Notes: generated by a model from the letters alone, not told the origin. A DNA stretch of 25,102 bases from Thermohalobaculum sp050043005 (GCA_050043005.1 JBHJIZ010000093.1:1-25102); one strand, 5' to 3'; shown: positions 6,877-15,088, counted from the first letter of the stretch. Numbers and translations are program-made.

Positions 6877-7461
6877 ATGCGGCAGACAAAGCGCGACGAG
6901 CTTGTTCGCAAGGCGTTGGAGATCTTCTACCGGAATGGCTTTCATGCCACCGGCATGGACATGCTCGCGGCGGAGAGCGGCGTGTCAAAGACGTCCATCT
7001 ACAAGCATTTCCGCACCAAGGAGGATCTGATCCTCGCGGTCCTGCGCCTGCGGGACGAGAACTTCCGCAATTGGTTGTTCCGGCGTATGGATGAGCTGGG
7101 AACGACCCCACGGGAGAAGCTTCTGGCGATCTTCGATGCCCTGGACGAATGGTTCGGCGAGCGGGGCTTCAAGGGCTGCATGTTCATCAAGGCAAGCGCC
7201 GAGTATCAGGATCCCGAAGACGCCATTCACGCGCAATCCTCTGAGCACAAGCGCTTGCTTTATGACCACGTGGTCGAGTCGACGAAGCAATTGGACGTTG
7301 CGTCTCCCGAAGGTCTCGCGCAACAGCTTTTGCTGCTGAAAGAAGGTGCAATTGTCATGGCCGTCCTCGGTCGGGGTAGAGACGCTGCACGCGATGCCAA
7401 GGCTGCCGCCAAGGGCTTGATTGATAGTCAAGCGTCAAGCGATCAGTTAGATTCAGTCTGA
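6877..7461 (+). CDS. TetR family transcriptional regulator
   Basis: 194 residues. Residues 5-50 form the TetR DNA-binding domain: LEIFYRNGFHATGMDMLAAE then SGVSKTSIYKHFRTKEDLIL, with the helix-turn-helix at about 27-45. The C-terminal part (GCMFIKASAEYQDPED, then LLLLKEGAIVMAVLGRG) is the ligand-binding, dimerising domain seen in regulators of electrophile or aldehyde stress genes. ATG at 6877 follows AAGGAG at 6865-6870. It is divergent from DUF1348-hydrolase-YHS-AhpD, and three matching operator sites occupy the gap, so it most likely represses itself and that unit. The inducer cannot be inferred. Confidence 0.93.
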   Translation: MRQTKRDELVRKALEIFYRNGFHATGMDMLAAESGVSKTSIYKHFRTKEDLILAVLRLRDENFRNWLFRRMDELGTTPREKLLAIFDALDEWFGERGFKGCMFIKASAEYQDPEDAIHAQSSEHKRLLYDHVVESTKQLDVASPEGLAQQLLLLKEGAIVMAVLGRGRDAARDAKAAAKGLIDSQASSDQLDSV

Positions 7462-7754
7462 TCGCACTGGCCTGTGTCCACACAGAAATTTGCCCCTTGT
7501 CTATCTAGTCTCAGCTCGGGGTTGCGCGAGCATCGGCGAAGAAGAACTGTCGTCTGAACGCCCTCGAACTCTGATCAATTCTAATACGGCCAATGATCGT
7601 CCAAACAAAACGCGAATGTTCTCAATCGCACAGACCAGTGAATAGCGCATCGAGCCTCGCTCGCCCGATCTCGCTTCGAACCCTGCCGTTGAATGTCCGC
7701 AAACGAGAACGCAATTGCAACATTAGGCGCTCACGGCAACGTCTCGATTGGGCC
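7462..7754. other. Gene-free stretch left of the insertion sequence
   Basis: About 290 bases without a convincing gene. Bases 7688-7756 carry the second copy of the repeat that starts GTTGAATGTCCGCAA and ends TGGGCCGA; the insertion sequence begins inside its last two bases. Confidence 0.4.
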
Positions 7755-7770
7755 GATTTTGTTGAAAAAG
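7755..7770 (+). repeat. Left terminal inverted repeat of the insertion sequence
   Basis: GATTTTGTTGAAAAAG, identical to the reverse complement of 9229-9244. It stands 62 bases before the transposase start codon. Confidence 0.85.
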
Positions 7771-7832
7771 GCGGGTTGAAGGCGGGTTTTGGAGCTGATT
7801 CAAGCTTCCTGTGAGAGCAGGAGACCGTGGTT

Positions 7833-9177
7833 ATGATGGGTGAGCGCCAGACGCTTCAGCGAAGCTTTTTCTACGAGTTCAGTCTCGAAGATCATGTGCC
7901 GGCGGATCATCTGCTGCGGAGCAGCGATCGGTTCGTCGATCTCTCCAATATCCGGCGACGCCTTGAGCCGTGCTACAGCCGGATCGGTCGAGCTTCGATC
8001 GATCCGGAGCTGATCCTGCGGATGCTGATCATCGGCTACAGCCATGGGATCCGGTCGGAGCGGCGGTTGTGCGAGGAAGTGCATCTGAACCTTGCCTACC
8101 GCTGGTTCTGCGGACTGGATCTGAACGATCCAGTTCCTGATCACTCTACCTTCTCAAAGAACAGACTCGGGCGTTTCCGCGACTGCGACCTGTTCCGCCT
8201 TCTTTTCGAGGACGTCCTGTCGCGCTGCATCCGGGAGGGTCTGGTCGGTGGCGAAGCCTTCGGCGTGGACGCGTCGCTGATCAAAGCGGACGCCAACCGG
8301 GAGGACGGGATCGCGCCAGCCGATTGGTCGCCGAAAGAGCACGCCAGTCGCGCGACTTCGGAATACCTGGCGACGCTTGACGACGCCGCCTTCGGCGCGG
8401 CGACGCCCGTCCAGCCCAATTACTTGTCGCCGGTCGATCCTGCCGCGCGCTGGTCCGCCGCCGACCGTGGAAAGGCGCACTTCATCTACTCAACGAACTA
8501 TCTGGTCGACCTCGATAACGCGATCATTGTAGACGCCGAGCCGACCGCGCCAATCAGGCAGGCGGAGCGCAAAGCCGCGCGCGATATGATCGAGCAGACC
8601 CGGGACAGGTTCGATCTCTATCCCGAGCGCCTCGTCGGCGACACGGCTACGGCGACGCCAAGATGCTGGCCTGGCTCGTCTATGAGCAAGGGATTGAACC
8701 GCATGTCCCTGTCTTCGACAAAACCAGACGACGGGATCAAACGTTCTCACGCGGTGATTTCACGTACGATCATCGCGCCGATGTCTATCATTGCCCGGCC
8801 GGCAGGGAACTCCGCCAGTACCGCCCCGCGATGCCGTCGACGAGGACGGCATGCGTCGCTACCGCGCCAGCAAGCTCGACTGCGAGGCCTGCGCTCTGAA
8901 GCATCGCTGCACGCCGCGCGAGCCAGCCCGAAAGATCATGCTCTCGATCCACGAGGGTGCGCGGGACCTGGCGCGGGACATCTCAAAGACCGACGCCTTC
9001 GTCACATCGCTACGCCAGAGGAAGAAGGTTGAGATGCTTTTCGCACACCTCAAACGCATCCTGAAGCTCGATCGCCTGCGCCTGCGAGGACCTAACGGGG
9101 CCAGAGACGAGTTCCACCTCGCCGCAACCGCCCAGAACCTCCGAAAGCTCGCGAAACTGGTTCCAATGCCACTGTGA
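7833..9177 (+). pseudogene. IS1182-family transposase, broken by two frameshifts
   Basis: Three frames join into one DDE transposase of about 448 residues. Frame one (from ATG 7833, with AGGAG just upstream) covers the N-terminal DUF772 part, RMLIIGYSHGIRSERRLCEE, and the first Asp in FGVDASLIKAD. Near 8647 one base is missing, since GDTAYGDAKMLAW continues in the next frame. Near 8820-8829 a second base is missing, and the third frame carries the Cys motif CEACALKHRC and the final Glu in KKVEMLFAHLKRI before the TGA at 9177. Both losses are of one base and uncompensated, so the ribosome would read out of frame. The continued openness of frame one to 9032 is a GC-rich coincidence. Confidence 0.88.
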
Positions 9178-9228
9178 AGTGCATAGAGAACAATGCTCGG
9201 CTCAACTCATCCGCCTCGTAGCAAATGA

Positions 9229-9244
9229 CTTTTTCAACAAAATC
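9229..9244 (-). repeat. Right terminal inverted repeat of the insertion sequence
   Basis: CTTTTTCAACAAAATC, the exact reverse complement of 7755-7770, about 50 bases after the transposase stop codon. Confidence 0.85.
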
Positions 9245-9541
9245 CGGACAGAGCTGCCTTCCCCTTTGTCCTGTTGAATGACCGCTTCAGACAGTTGGGG
9301 AAGAGTTCCTTATTAGTCGTCAGCGGTTGTGATTTGCATGCGTTCATCCTATCTGCACGTCATCCGAAATGGAGATTTCATGTCCCGGTAAGGAGGGGAG
9401 GCAGCGCGCCTCCCGGTGCACATCCATCGTCGGAAACAGGTCCGTTACTTTGCAGCTGACGGACAGAATGATGTGCACTCTCGTTTCTGGCCATCAGCGC
9501 CCAAGCCTTGCTTGTGCTACAGACATGAAAATGGACACCCA
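9245..9541. other. Intergenic stretch between insertion sequence and rsgA
   Basis: No convincing gene. Contents: GTTGAATGACCGCTT at 9273-9287, a third partial match to the dispersed repeat; a stem-loop GGGAGGC (9396-9402) with GCCTCCC (9408-9414); and a six-codon frame starting ATG at 9525 whose TGA overlaps the rsgA start codon as ATGA. Confidence 0.4.
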
Positions 9542-10624
9542 ATGACACGGGATTACTCAGATTTCCTTCCGCGGCGCACGCGGGACGCCGGATCATACGC
9601 CGATCTCGACCCTCTTCAGGCACTAGGATGGCAACCCTACTTCGCCCAGCAAATCAGTACGGACGATTTTACTGCGACACCTCCCGCTCGCGTTGTCGAA
9701 GTGCATCGCAATGGGCTGCACGTCCTCGGTGACAACGTCGATAGACTACTCCCTCCCAGACCGGATGTGACCGTCGGGGATTGGCTGATGTTGGATCCAT
9801 CGCACCCGCGATCCAGTCGGGTTCTCGAGCGTACAAGCCTCATCAAGCGGCGCGCGCCCTGCACAGACCGGCAGGAACAACTTATCGCGGCGAATATTGA
9901 TACGGCCTTCATCGTCACATCCTGCAATCAGGACTTCAACGTGGCACGGCTCGAACGCTATGCCGCACTGGCGTTCGAGGCACGGATCACACCCGTCATC
10001 GTCCTCACAAAGACTGACCTCGTGACAGACCCGGAAAGCTACATCGACGCGGCCCGCTCTGTGTCGGAGATGATCGAAGTGGTCGCACTCGACGCCCGTG
10101 GAAACGCGCCCCGGACCGAGCTGGCCTTGTGGTGCAGGCCCGGCAAGACGGTCGTGTTCCTCGGTTCCTCCGGCGTTGGGAAATCGACGCTGACCAATGC
10201 GTTGCTCGAAAGCCAGTTCGTCGAGACCCAGGCCATTCGCGAGGACGACGCAAAGGGTCGGCATACGACGACGAGGCGCGAGCTTCATGCGATGCCCAAT
10301 GGCTGTTTGATCCTGGATACCCCCGGCATGCGGGAGTTGCAGCTCACCGATGCAGCGGAGGGGATCAATGAGCTTTTTACCGATATCCAGGAGTTGGCCG
10401 CGCGTTGTCGATTCAACGACTGTCAGCACGAGACCGAGCCGGGATGCGCTGTTCTGAACGCCATCGAAGACGGCTTGCTCGACGTCATTCGCCTCGGCCG
10501 ATGGCGCAAGCTTATGGCCGAAGACGCTCATAACTCCGCCAATCTTGCTGAGCGCAGGTCGCGTGACAAAGCGTTCGGTAAGATGGTTCGCGACATCAAG
10601 AAGCTGAAAGATGTCAGGAGTTAA
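9542..10624 (+). CDS. rsgA: Ribosome small subunit-dependent GTPase A
   Basis: 360 residues. The order of motifs is that of a circularly permuted GTPase: an N-terminal OB fold, then TKTD (156-159), the P-loop GSSGVGKST (208-216), DTPG (259-262), and a zinc site made by Cys289, Cys294, His296 and Cys302 in CRFNDCQHETEPGC. RsgA checks late 30S subunit maturation and releases RbfA. ATG at 9542 is chosen because conservation-like sequence (DYSDFLPRR) begins there; a clear Shine-Dalgarno is absent, but a tiny upstream frame ends on the start codon. The VOC gene begins four bases after its stop. It sits just outside an insertion sequence, and this may be a second, laterally acquired type of rsgA. 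Confidence 0.93.
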   Translation: MTRDYSDFLPRRTRDAGSYADLDPLQALGWQPYFAQQISTDDFTATPPARVVEVHRNGLHVLGDNVDRLLPPRPDVTVGDWLMLDPSHPRSSRVLERTSLIKRRAPCTDRQEQLIAANIDTAFIVTSCNQDFNVARLERYAALAFEARITPVIVLTKTDLVTDPESYIDAARSVSEMIEVVALDARGNAPRTELALWCRPGKTVVFLGSSGVGKSTLTNALLESQFVETQAIREDDAKGRHTTTRRELHAMPNGCLILDTPGMRELQLTDAAEGINELFTDIQELAARCRFNDCQHETEPGCAVLNAIEDGLLDVIRLGRWRKLMAEDAHNSANLAERRSRDKAFGKMVRDIKKLKDVRS

Positions 10625-10628
10625 AGCG

Positions 10629-11396
10629 ATGACGCATTCGAAAGATGGTCAGATAATTTGGCATGACCTTTTCACATCGAACAGAGGCTGTTCGATGGAG
10701 TTCTACGGGCATGTTGCCAACTGGACATATCAAGTCGAGCGGGCAACGGATTTTGTCTGGGGTGGCGGCGAGAAGGATTTCGTCCTTGCGCTATCCGGTG
10801 ACGAAGCGGGCGCCGGATTGGCCGAAACACCTCCAGGCCAGGAAAATGGCTGGATTGCTTACGTCGAGGTCCCTGACGTGGATGCGGCGGTCAAGCGTGT
10901 CGACATGCTCAAAGGCAAAATCATTCGAGAACCATTCGAGGTGACGGGGGTAGGTCGCAATGCGCTCGTCCGCGATCCGTTCGGTGCGCTTTTCGGTCTT
11001 TCCTTATCGCGGCACGGCTTCCCCGTGCCGCGCCGGCAATTCGGCCCTGAAGTGTACGTCAGCAACGGGAACGACTTGCCGCAGGCGTTCTATAACGAAC
11101 TTTTCGGATGGCAGGTCTCTCCCGAGAGAGACATGGACTCCGTCGTTCTCCTCGAGCCTTCCGGCGAACCTGTCGCTGTTGAACATGTCACGAAATGGCC
11201 CGCCGGCTCGAACGCAGCTTGGGTGCCGAGCGTCAAGGTCGCTTCAGTCTTCGATGCCTGCCGTGCTGCCGAAATCAACGGCGCGCGTCCGGCCTTTGTG
11301 TATGCCAATGAAACTGTGCAGTCCCATAGTCGCATCCTTTTTGATCCAGACGGCGCGCCGTTTGCTCTCGACGTAGAGTGGACAAACACTTTCTAG
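10629..11396 (+). CDS. VOC family protein with two glyoxalase-like domains
   Basis: 255 residues made of two VOC repeats. The first (from IIWHDLFTSN and SMEFYGHVANW to RDPFGALFGL) and the second (from VYVSNGNDLPQAFYNELFGW to ILFDPDGAPFALDVEW) each have the beta-alpha-beta-beta-beta pattern and the 'DPDGxxF' or 'DPFGxxF' hallmark. The family includes dioxygenases, glyoxalases and antibiotic-binding proteins; substrate unknown. ATG at 10629 is preferred to the ATG at 10611 because AGGAG at 10616-10620 stands eight bases before it. It follows rsgA by four bases, so the two are probably co-transcribed and translationally linked. Confidence 0.85.
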   Translation: MTHSKDGQIIWHDLFTSNRGCSMEFYGHVANWTYQVERATDFVWGGGEKDFVLALSGDEAGAGLAETPPGQENGWIAYVEVPDVDAAVKRVDMLKGKIIREPFEVTGVGRNALVRDPFGALFGLSLSRHGFPVPRRQFGPEVYVSNGNDLPQAFYNELFGWQVSPERDMDSVVLLEPSGEPVAVEHVTKWPAGSNAAWVPSVKVASVFDACRAAEINGARPAFVYANETVQSHSRILFDPDGAPFALDVEWTNTF

Positions 11397-11425
11397 AAGC
11401 TCGTTCAGTTTTCATCGGAATTTCA

Positions 11426-11445
11426 GAGCGGACGAACGTCCGCTC
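11426..11445. terminator. Hairpin between convergent genes, possible two-way terminator
   Basis: GAGCGGACG and CGTCCGCTC form a 9-bp inverted repeat with two bases between them, 30 bases past the VOC stop and upstream of the convergent ccmE stop at 11579. No U-tract is present on either side, so terminator function is inferred from position only. Confidence 0.4.
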
Positions 11446-11509
11446 CGAAAGATACGTCACGTTGAGCTCACAGCAATACTCACGGATCAATCTGCGGGGT
11501 GCATCAATA

Positions 11510-11525
11510 GCCGTCGCCCGACGGC
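11510..11525. terminator. Second hairpin between VOC and ccmE genes
   Basis: GCCGTCG (11510-11516) and CGACGGC (11519-11525) are perfect inverted repeats. This hairpin lies 54 bases past the ccmE stop on the minus strand, in the gap between two convergent genes. Confidence 0.35.
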
Positions 11526-11578
11526 GTTCACTGAGTTCCGGGCACTCTGCTGATAACGTTCATCTGGCCGAGAAGCGG

Positions 11579-12028
11579 CTAGCTTCCCGCGTCGCCTTCA
11601 GGCCGGAAATGGCCCTGTTCCTTCAGCGCGTCGGCGACCTCCTTGGGCATGTAGTTCTCGTCGTGCTTCGCCAATACCTCGGACGCGGTGAACTGGCCGT
11701 TGCGCCAGTACCCCTCGGCCACGATGCCCTGCCCTTCGCGGAACAGATCCGGCAACACGCCGTTGAAGGCGACTTTGACCGTTCCGTTGCCGTCGGTGAT
11801 CTCGAACAGGTTCACCGTGCCGTCCTTGCCGACAGTGCCTTCAACGACGAGGCCCCCGACACGCAGAAGCTGGGCCGGGGCGAACTGCTGCTCGACCAGT
11901 TCTGTCGGAGATTTGAAGAAGGCGATCGCGTCCTGCGCCAGGAACCCGAACAGCCCGGCCGCACCGGCCAAGGCCGCGCCACCGATCACCAGCATCTGGA
12001 TCCGGCGCGTCTTGCGCGAGGTTTTCAT
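11579..12028 (-). CDS. ccmE: Cytochrome c-type biogenesis protein CcmE (heme chaperone)
   Basis: 149 residues. A short cytoplasmic start and one membrane segment (about 10-30, MLVIGGAALAGAAGLFGFL) are followed by a periplasmic OB-fold domain. The covalent heme ligand is His122 and the axial Tyr126 is present, in the HxxxY motif KHDENYMP. CcmE accepts heme from CcmCD and hands it to the CcmFH lyase for c-type cytochromes. The ATG at 12028 overlaps the stop of the YihY-type gene as ATGA, so translation is coupled. The longer frame upstream of 12028 is a shadow. No ccmF or ccmH follows, because the next gene is convergent. Confidence 0.95.
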   Translation of the reverse strand: MKTSRKTRRIQMLVIGGAALAGAAGLFGFLAQDAIAFFKSPTELVEQQFAPAQLLRVGGLVVEGTVGKDGTVNLFEITDGNGTVKVAFNGVLPDLFREGQGIVAEGYWRNGQFTASEVLAKHDENYMPKEVADALKEQGHFRPEGDAGS

Positions 12029-12891
12029 GACGTGTCCTCCTGCGTGGCGCCGTCCGATGGGACACCAAAATTCACCACCGCGTTTACCTGTGCGCCCAAG
12101 ATAATCGCTGTTCCCGTGAGATAAAAGAACAGCAGCGTCACTATGACCCCCGCGAGCGCGCCATAGGTCACCGCATAGGTTGGCGAGTAGGCCAGATAGA
12201 TCGACAGGGCCGTCGCCGCCAGAACCCAGATAACCATGCTGACCAGCACGCCGGGCCAGAGTACCATGCCCTTCATCGACCGGTCCGGCAGCACGCGGTG
12301 CATCAGCCAGATCGTGCCATAGAGCAGTCCGGCACCGACCAGATAGCGCGCGATGTCTGCCTCGGCCGGGATGTCCACGGGGGTCCATGCCTCGATCAGC
12401 GTGAAGGCCAGCGGTGCGAAGATGATCAGCACCGCGAGACAGCCGAACGCGGCAAACCCGATGAACACGAACGCGATCGAGATCAGACGATTGATAACGA
12501 AACCTCGCCGCATCTCGACGTCATATGCCCGGTCGAGCCCGATGCGTATCGCCTCGACCCCGTTCGATGCGCCATAGATCGTCCCAAGTGCAGCGATGGT
12601 CAGCACGCCGCCACGGTGCTGGCCGATCACCTCGCGCAGCACGGGTTCCAGGGTCAGCGCGACGTGCTCCGGCACCGCTTCGAAGAGCGTGTCGAAGGCT
12701 TCGGTCGAGTAGCTTTCTCCGATGATCGATCCTGCCAGTGTCATGCAGAAGATCAGGAACGGGAACGCCGCCAGCATCGACGCATAGGAGATGTAGCCTG
12801 CCAGGACGGCACTCTGGTCATCGTTGAAGCGGCGCAGCGTCTCGACGATGAACCGGATCCAGAGAAGTTGCCTGATCTTCTGCAACATCAC
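12025..12891 (-). CDS. YihY/BrkB-type inner membrane protein
   Basis: 288 residues with about six membrane segments and the family marks LAGYISYASMLAAFPFLIF near the N-terminus and YASNGVEAIRIGLDRAYD in the middle (the latter written GASNGVEAIRIGLDRAYD in this copy). The family was once called RNase BN by mistake; its function is unknown, with proposals including transport or membrane maintenance. Start is GTG at 12891 or ATG at 12888; a weak AAAGG stands 10-13 bases upstream. It begins 21 bases after the argC stop and overlaps ccmE by four bases, so argC-yihY-ccmE probably form one transcript. Confidence 0.9.
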   Translation of the reverse strand: MMLQKIRQLLWIRFIVETLRRFNDDQSAVLAGYISYASMLAAFPFLIFCMTLAGSIIGESYSTEAFDTLFEAVPEHVALTLEPVLREVIGQHRGGVLTIAALGTIYGASNGVEAIRIGLDRAYDVEMRRGFVINRLISIAFVFIGFAAFGCLAVLIIFAPLAFTLIEAWTPVDIPAEADIARYLVGAGLLYGTIWLMHRVLPDRSMKGMVLWPGVLVSMVIWVLAATALSIYLAYSPTYAVTYGALAGVIVTLLFFYLTGTAIILGAQVNAVVNFGVPSDGATQEDTS

Positions 12892-12912
12892 GTGGACCCG
12901 GCCTTTCGTTGC

Positions 12913-13938
12913 TCAGGGGAAAACCGGGGACAGGGTCAGCCCGGCGGTTTCCTCCAGACCCAGCATCAGGTTCGCATTCTGGATTGCCTGGCTCGATGCA
13001 CCCTTCGAGAGGTTGTCGAGCGCAGAGAACAGCATCACGCGGTCGCCGGCGCGGTCCGGTACAACGCCGATATGGCAGTAGTTCGACCCGCGCACATGCT
13101 GGGTCGCGGGAACTTCACCCGGCGGCAGGACAAAGATAAACGGCTCGCCCGAGTAGCGCCCTGTCAGCGCGTTGTAGATCTGATCGACGTCACCGCGCAC
13201 ATAGACCGTCGCCAGAATGCCCCGGTTCTGCGGCAGCAGGTGCGGCACGAACGTCACGCGGACATCGCGCCCCGCCATCTTCGAGAATTCCTGGTCGAAC
13301 TCGGCGAGGTGGCGGTGCTTGGCGACGTTGTAGGCGCGGACGCCTTCCGAAACCTCGGCGTGCAGCATTGCTTCCTTCGGTGAGCGCCCTGCCCCGGAGA
13401 CGCCGGTTGCGAGGTTGATGATGATGTCCTCTGGGTCGATCACCCCGGCTTCGAGCAGCGGGAGCAACGGGTACATCCCCGTGGCCGCGTTGCAGCCCGT
13501 GCCCGCCGTGACGCGCGTTGCCTTGATGTCGTCTCGATAGAACTCGGTCAGACCGTAGACCGCCTCGTCCTGGATATCGAGCGCGCGGTGCTCGTGCCCG
13601 TACCACTGGGCATAGATCGCCGGGTCGCGGAGCCGGAAATCAGCCGAGAGATCGACGATCTTCAGGTCACGCGGCAGATCGCGAATGACTTCCTGGCTGG
13701 TGGCGTGCGGCAGCGCGCAGAAACACAGATCGATCTGCGAGAAGTCGATCTCGTGGATCTTGCAGAGTATCGGCAGGTCGAGGTGGCGCAGCTGCGGAAA
13801 TACCTCGGCCATCGCCATGCCAGCCTTACGGTCGGCCGCGAGTGCCTGGATGTGCATGTCGGGGTGGGTGGCGATGAAGCGGATAAGCTCGGCGCCCGTG
13901 TATCCGCTGGCGCCCAGGATCGCGATTGATTTGGTCAT
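12913..13938 (-). CDS. argC: N-acetyl-gamma-glutamyl-phosphate reductase
   Basis: 341 residues. NADP-binding loop GASGYTG (9-15), the substrate region LSADFRLRDP, and catalytic Cys149 in AGTGCNAATG identify ArgC, the third step of arginine synthesis. Length fits the type 1 family. Around the catalytic Cys it reads TGCNAAT rather than the usual NPGCYPT, a variation closer to LysY-like reductases of the AmDH-type lysine pathway; the His pair and overall sequence still fit ArgC. ATG at 13938. It is preceded by an 18-bp palindrome and followed closely by the YihY-type gene. Cytoplasmic. Confidence 0.94.
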   Translation of the reverse strand: MTKSIAILGASGYTGAELIRFIATHPDMHIQALAADRKAGMAMAEVFPQLRHLDLPILCKIHEIDFSQIDLCFCALPHATSQEVIRDLPRDLKIVDLSADFRLRDPAIYAQWYGHEHRALDIQDEAVYGLTEFYRDDIKATRVTAGTGCNAATGMYPLLPLLEAGVIDPEDIIINLATGVSGAGRSPKEAMLHAEVSEGVRAYNVAKHRHLAEFDQEFSKMAGRDVRVTFVPHLLPQNRGILATVYVRGDVDQIYNALTGRYSGEPFIFVLPPGEVPATQHVRGSNYCHIGVVPDRAGDRVMLFSALDNLSKGASSQAIQNANLMLGLEETAGLTLSPVFP

Positions 13939-14029
13939 TTTCGGTTCCGGTCAACTTGCGCGCGGCGTAGCCGATCTGATCGACAACGGCAATCGCACGC
14001 GGTTCGAATGGTTAAATCGCGTTCATCTT

Positions 14030-14047
14030 CGTCACGCGCGCGTGACG
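14030..14047. promoter_or_regulatory. 18-bp perfect palindrome upstream of argC
   Basis: CGTCACGCGCGCGTGACG is fully symmetric and stands 92 bases before the argC start and 31 bases after the stop of the upstream acyltransferase gene. It could be an operator for argC or a hairpin ending the upstream message; it has no U-tract after it on the minus strand. Confidence 0.45.
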
Positions 14048-14077
14048 CAAAACGCAGTTTTTTTCGCGGTTTCGGAG

Positions 14078-14983
14078 TCAGCCGAGGAAGAGGCCGTACG
14101 AATGGTCGCGTCGCTCAGGCGGCGCCAGATCGTAGGTTTTTCGTCGGAGATAATCCATCAAACCCCGGCTATCGCGGGACAGGGCCTTGATCTCGTCTGG
14201 CGGCAGGGGTTTGCCAATCGTCACCTTCAGCGGTGCGCCGACACTGCGCTTGAACTCGCTGATGTAGAGCGACGTGCGCAGGGGCTGGTTGATGTGGCTG
14301 GCCACCTGGAACAGCCGTGAGTTTGAGCCGTCGAAGTAGACCGGTACAACCTGAGCCACGGACTTTGCCACCATCTTGGCGGTGAACGTCTTCCAGTGCG
14401 GATCGCGCGGCAGGCCAAACGGCTTTGCTGCCGTCGACACGGTGCCGCCCGGGAAGATCCCGATCGCACCGCCATCGGCCAGATATTTCAAAGCGACCTT
14501 CCGCGTCTGGAGGTTCTGGACCATTGCCTCTTTCGTCTCACCGAAGTCGATCGGCAGGATGATCCTTTGAAGATCCTTCGCTTTGCGGAAAACGACGTGG
14601 GCGATGATGCGGAAGTCACCACGCGCTTCGGACAGGATCCGGCCCACAGCCATGCCATCCATGATGCCGTAGGGATGGTTCGCAACGAGGACCAGAGGGC
14701 CTTCGCGTGGAATGTTTTCGAGCCCGCCGTTCACGAAATCCATGGTGACCCGGTAGCGTTCCTGCATCACCTCCCAGAAGTTGCGCCCGGCTTCGACCTC
14801 GTCTTCGTACCCAAGCGCCATCTTCAACAGCTTCGGGCGCCCGGTCAGGTTCTCGATGCTGCGAATGACCGTGCGCTCCGCGAGGTTCTTCGCAGACCAG
14901 GAATAGCTTATTTCACGGGGCGCTGCGCCCTTGAACATATGCTTCGCAGGTAACGACATCGCAGGTTTCTTCTTCAACGCCAT
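14078..14983 (-). CDS. Lysophospholipid acyltransferase family protein
   Basis: 301 residues of the PlsC/LPLAT superfamily. The acyltransfer His and Asp are in ANHPYGIMDGMAV (His103 and Asp109), a spacing of five residues in place of the usual four (HX4D) and typical of the NHPxGxxDG branch. The substrate loop IGIFPGGTVST (about 174-184) is present. Members move acyl chains onto lysophosphatidic acid or related lipids at the inner membrane; the exact acceptor is unknown. ATG at 14983; no strong ribosome-binding site is seen. Between it and rpsI lies the rpsI terminator. Confidence 0.88.
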   Translation of the reverse strand: MALKKKPAMSLPAKHMFKGAAPREISYSWSAKNLAERTVIRSIENLTGRPKLLKMALGYEDEVEAGRNFWEVMQERYRVTMDFVNGGLENIPREGPLVLVANHPYGIMDGMAVGRILSEARGDFRIIAHVVFRKAKDLQRIILPIDFGETKEAMVQNLQTRKVALKYLADGGAIGIFPGGTVSTAAKPFGLPRDPHWKTFTAKMVAKSVAQVVPVYFDGSNSRLFQVASHINQPLRTSLYISEFKRSVGAPLKVTIGKPLPPDEIKALSRDSRGLMDYLRRKTYDLAPPERRDHSYGLFLG

Positions 14984-15060
14984 AGGCGGAAAATAATCCG
15001 CTTAAGCCAAATGCACAATCTCCAGCACGATTACGGAGTGGAAAATGTGACATTCCGACA

Positions 15061-15088
15061 AAAAAAAGCGGGGCCCGCAGACCCCGCT
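15061..15088 (-). terminator. Intrinsic terminator of the rplM-rpsI operon
   Basis: On the minus strand AGCGGGG (15082-15088) pairs with CCCCGCT (15067-15073) around an eight-base loop, followed at once by a run of eight U (15060-15067). It lies 43 bases past the rpsI stop, a textbook Rho-independent terminator. Confidence 0.9.

Larger units (their letters stand above)
7755..9244 (+). mobile_element. IS1182-type insertion sequence, about 1.49 kb
   Basis: The element is bounded by perfect 16-bp inverted ends, GATTTTGTTGAAAAAG at 7755-7770 and its reverse complement at 9229-9244, and carries one transposase gene on the plus strand. Family assignment rests on the transposase type. No target duplication can be stated with confidence from the flanks. 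The transposase is frameshifted twice, so the copy is probably immobile unless an intact relative acts in trans. Confidence 0.85.

Noticed and set aside
8663..9032. Separate genes inside the insertion sequence
   Set aside because: The frames are pieces of one transposase joined by two frameshifts and not independent genes.
9416..9541. Upstream extension of rsgA by 42 codons
   Set aside because: The added residues do not look like the RsgA OB fold, and the family start is close to the ATG at 9542.
12298..13383. Plus-strand open frame of 361 codons
   Set aside because: It is antisense to the yihY-type gene and argC, both strongly recognisable, and has a shadow composition rich in Arg, Gln, His and Asp.
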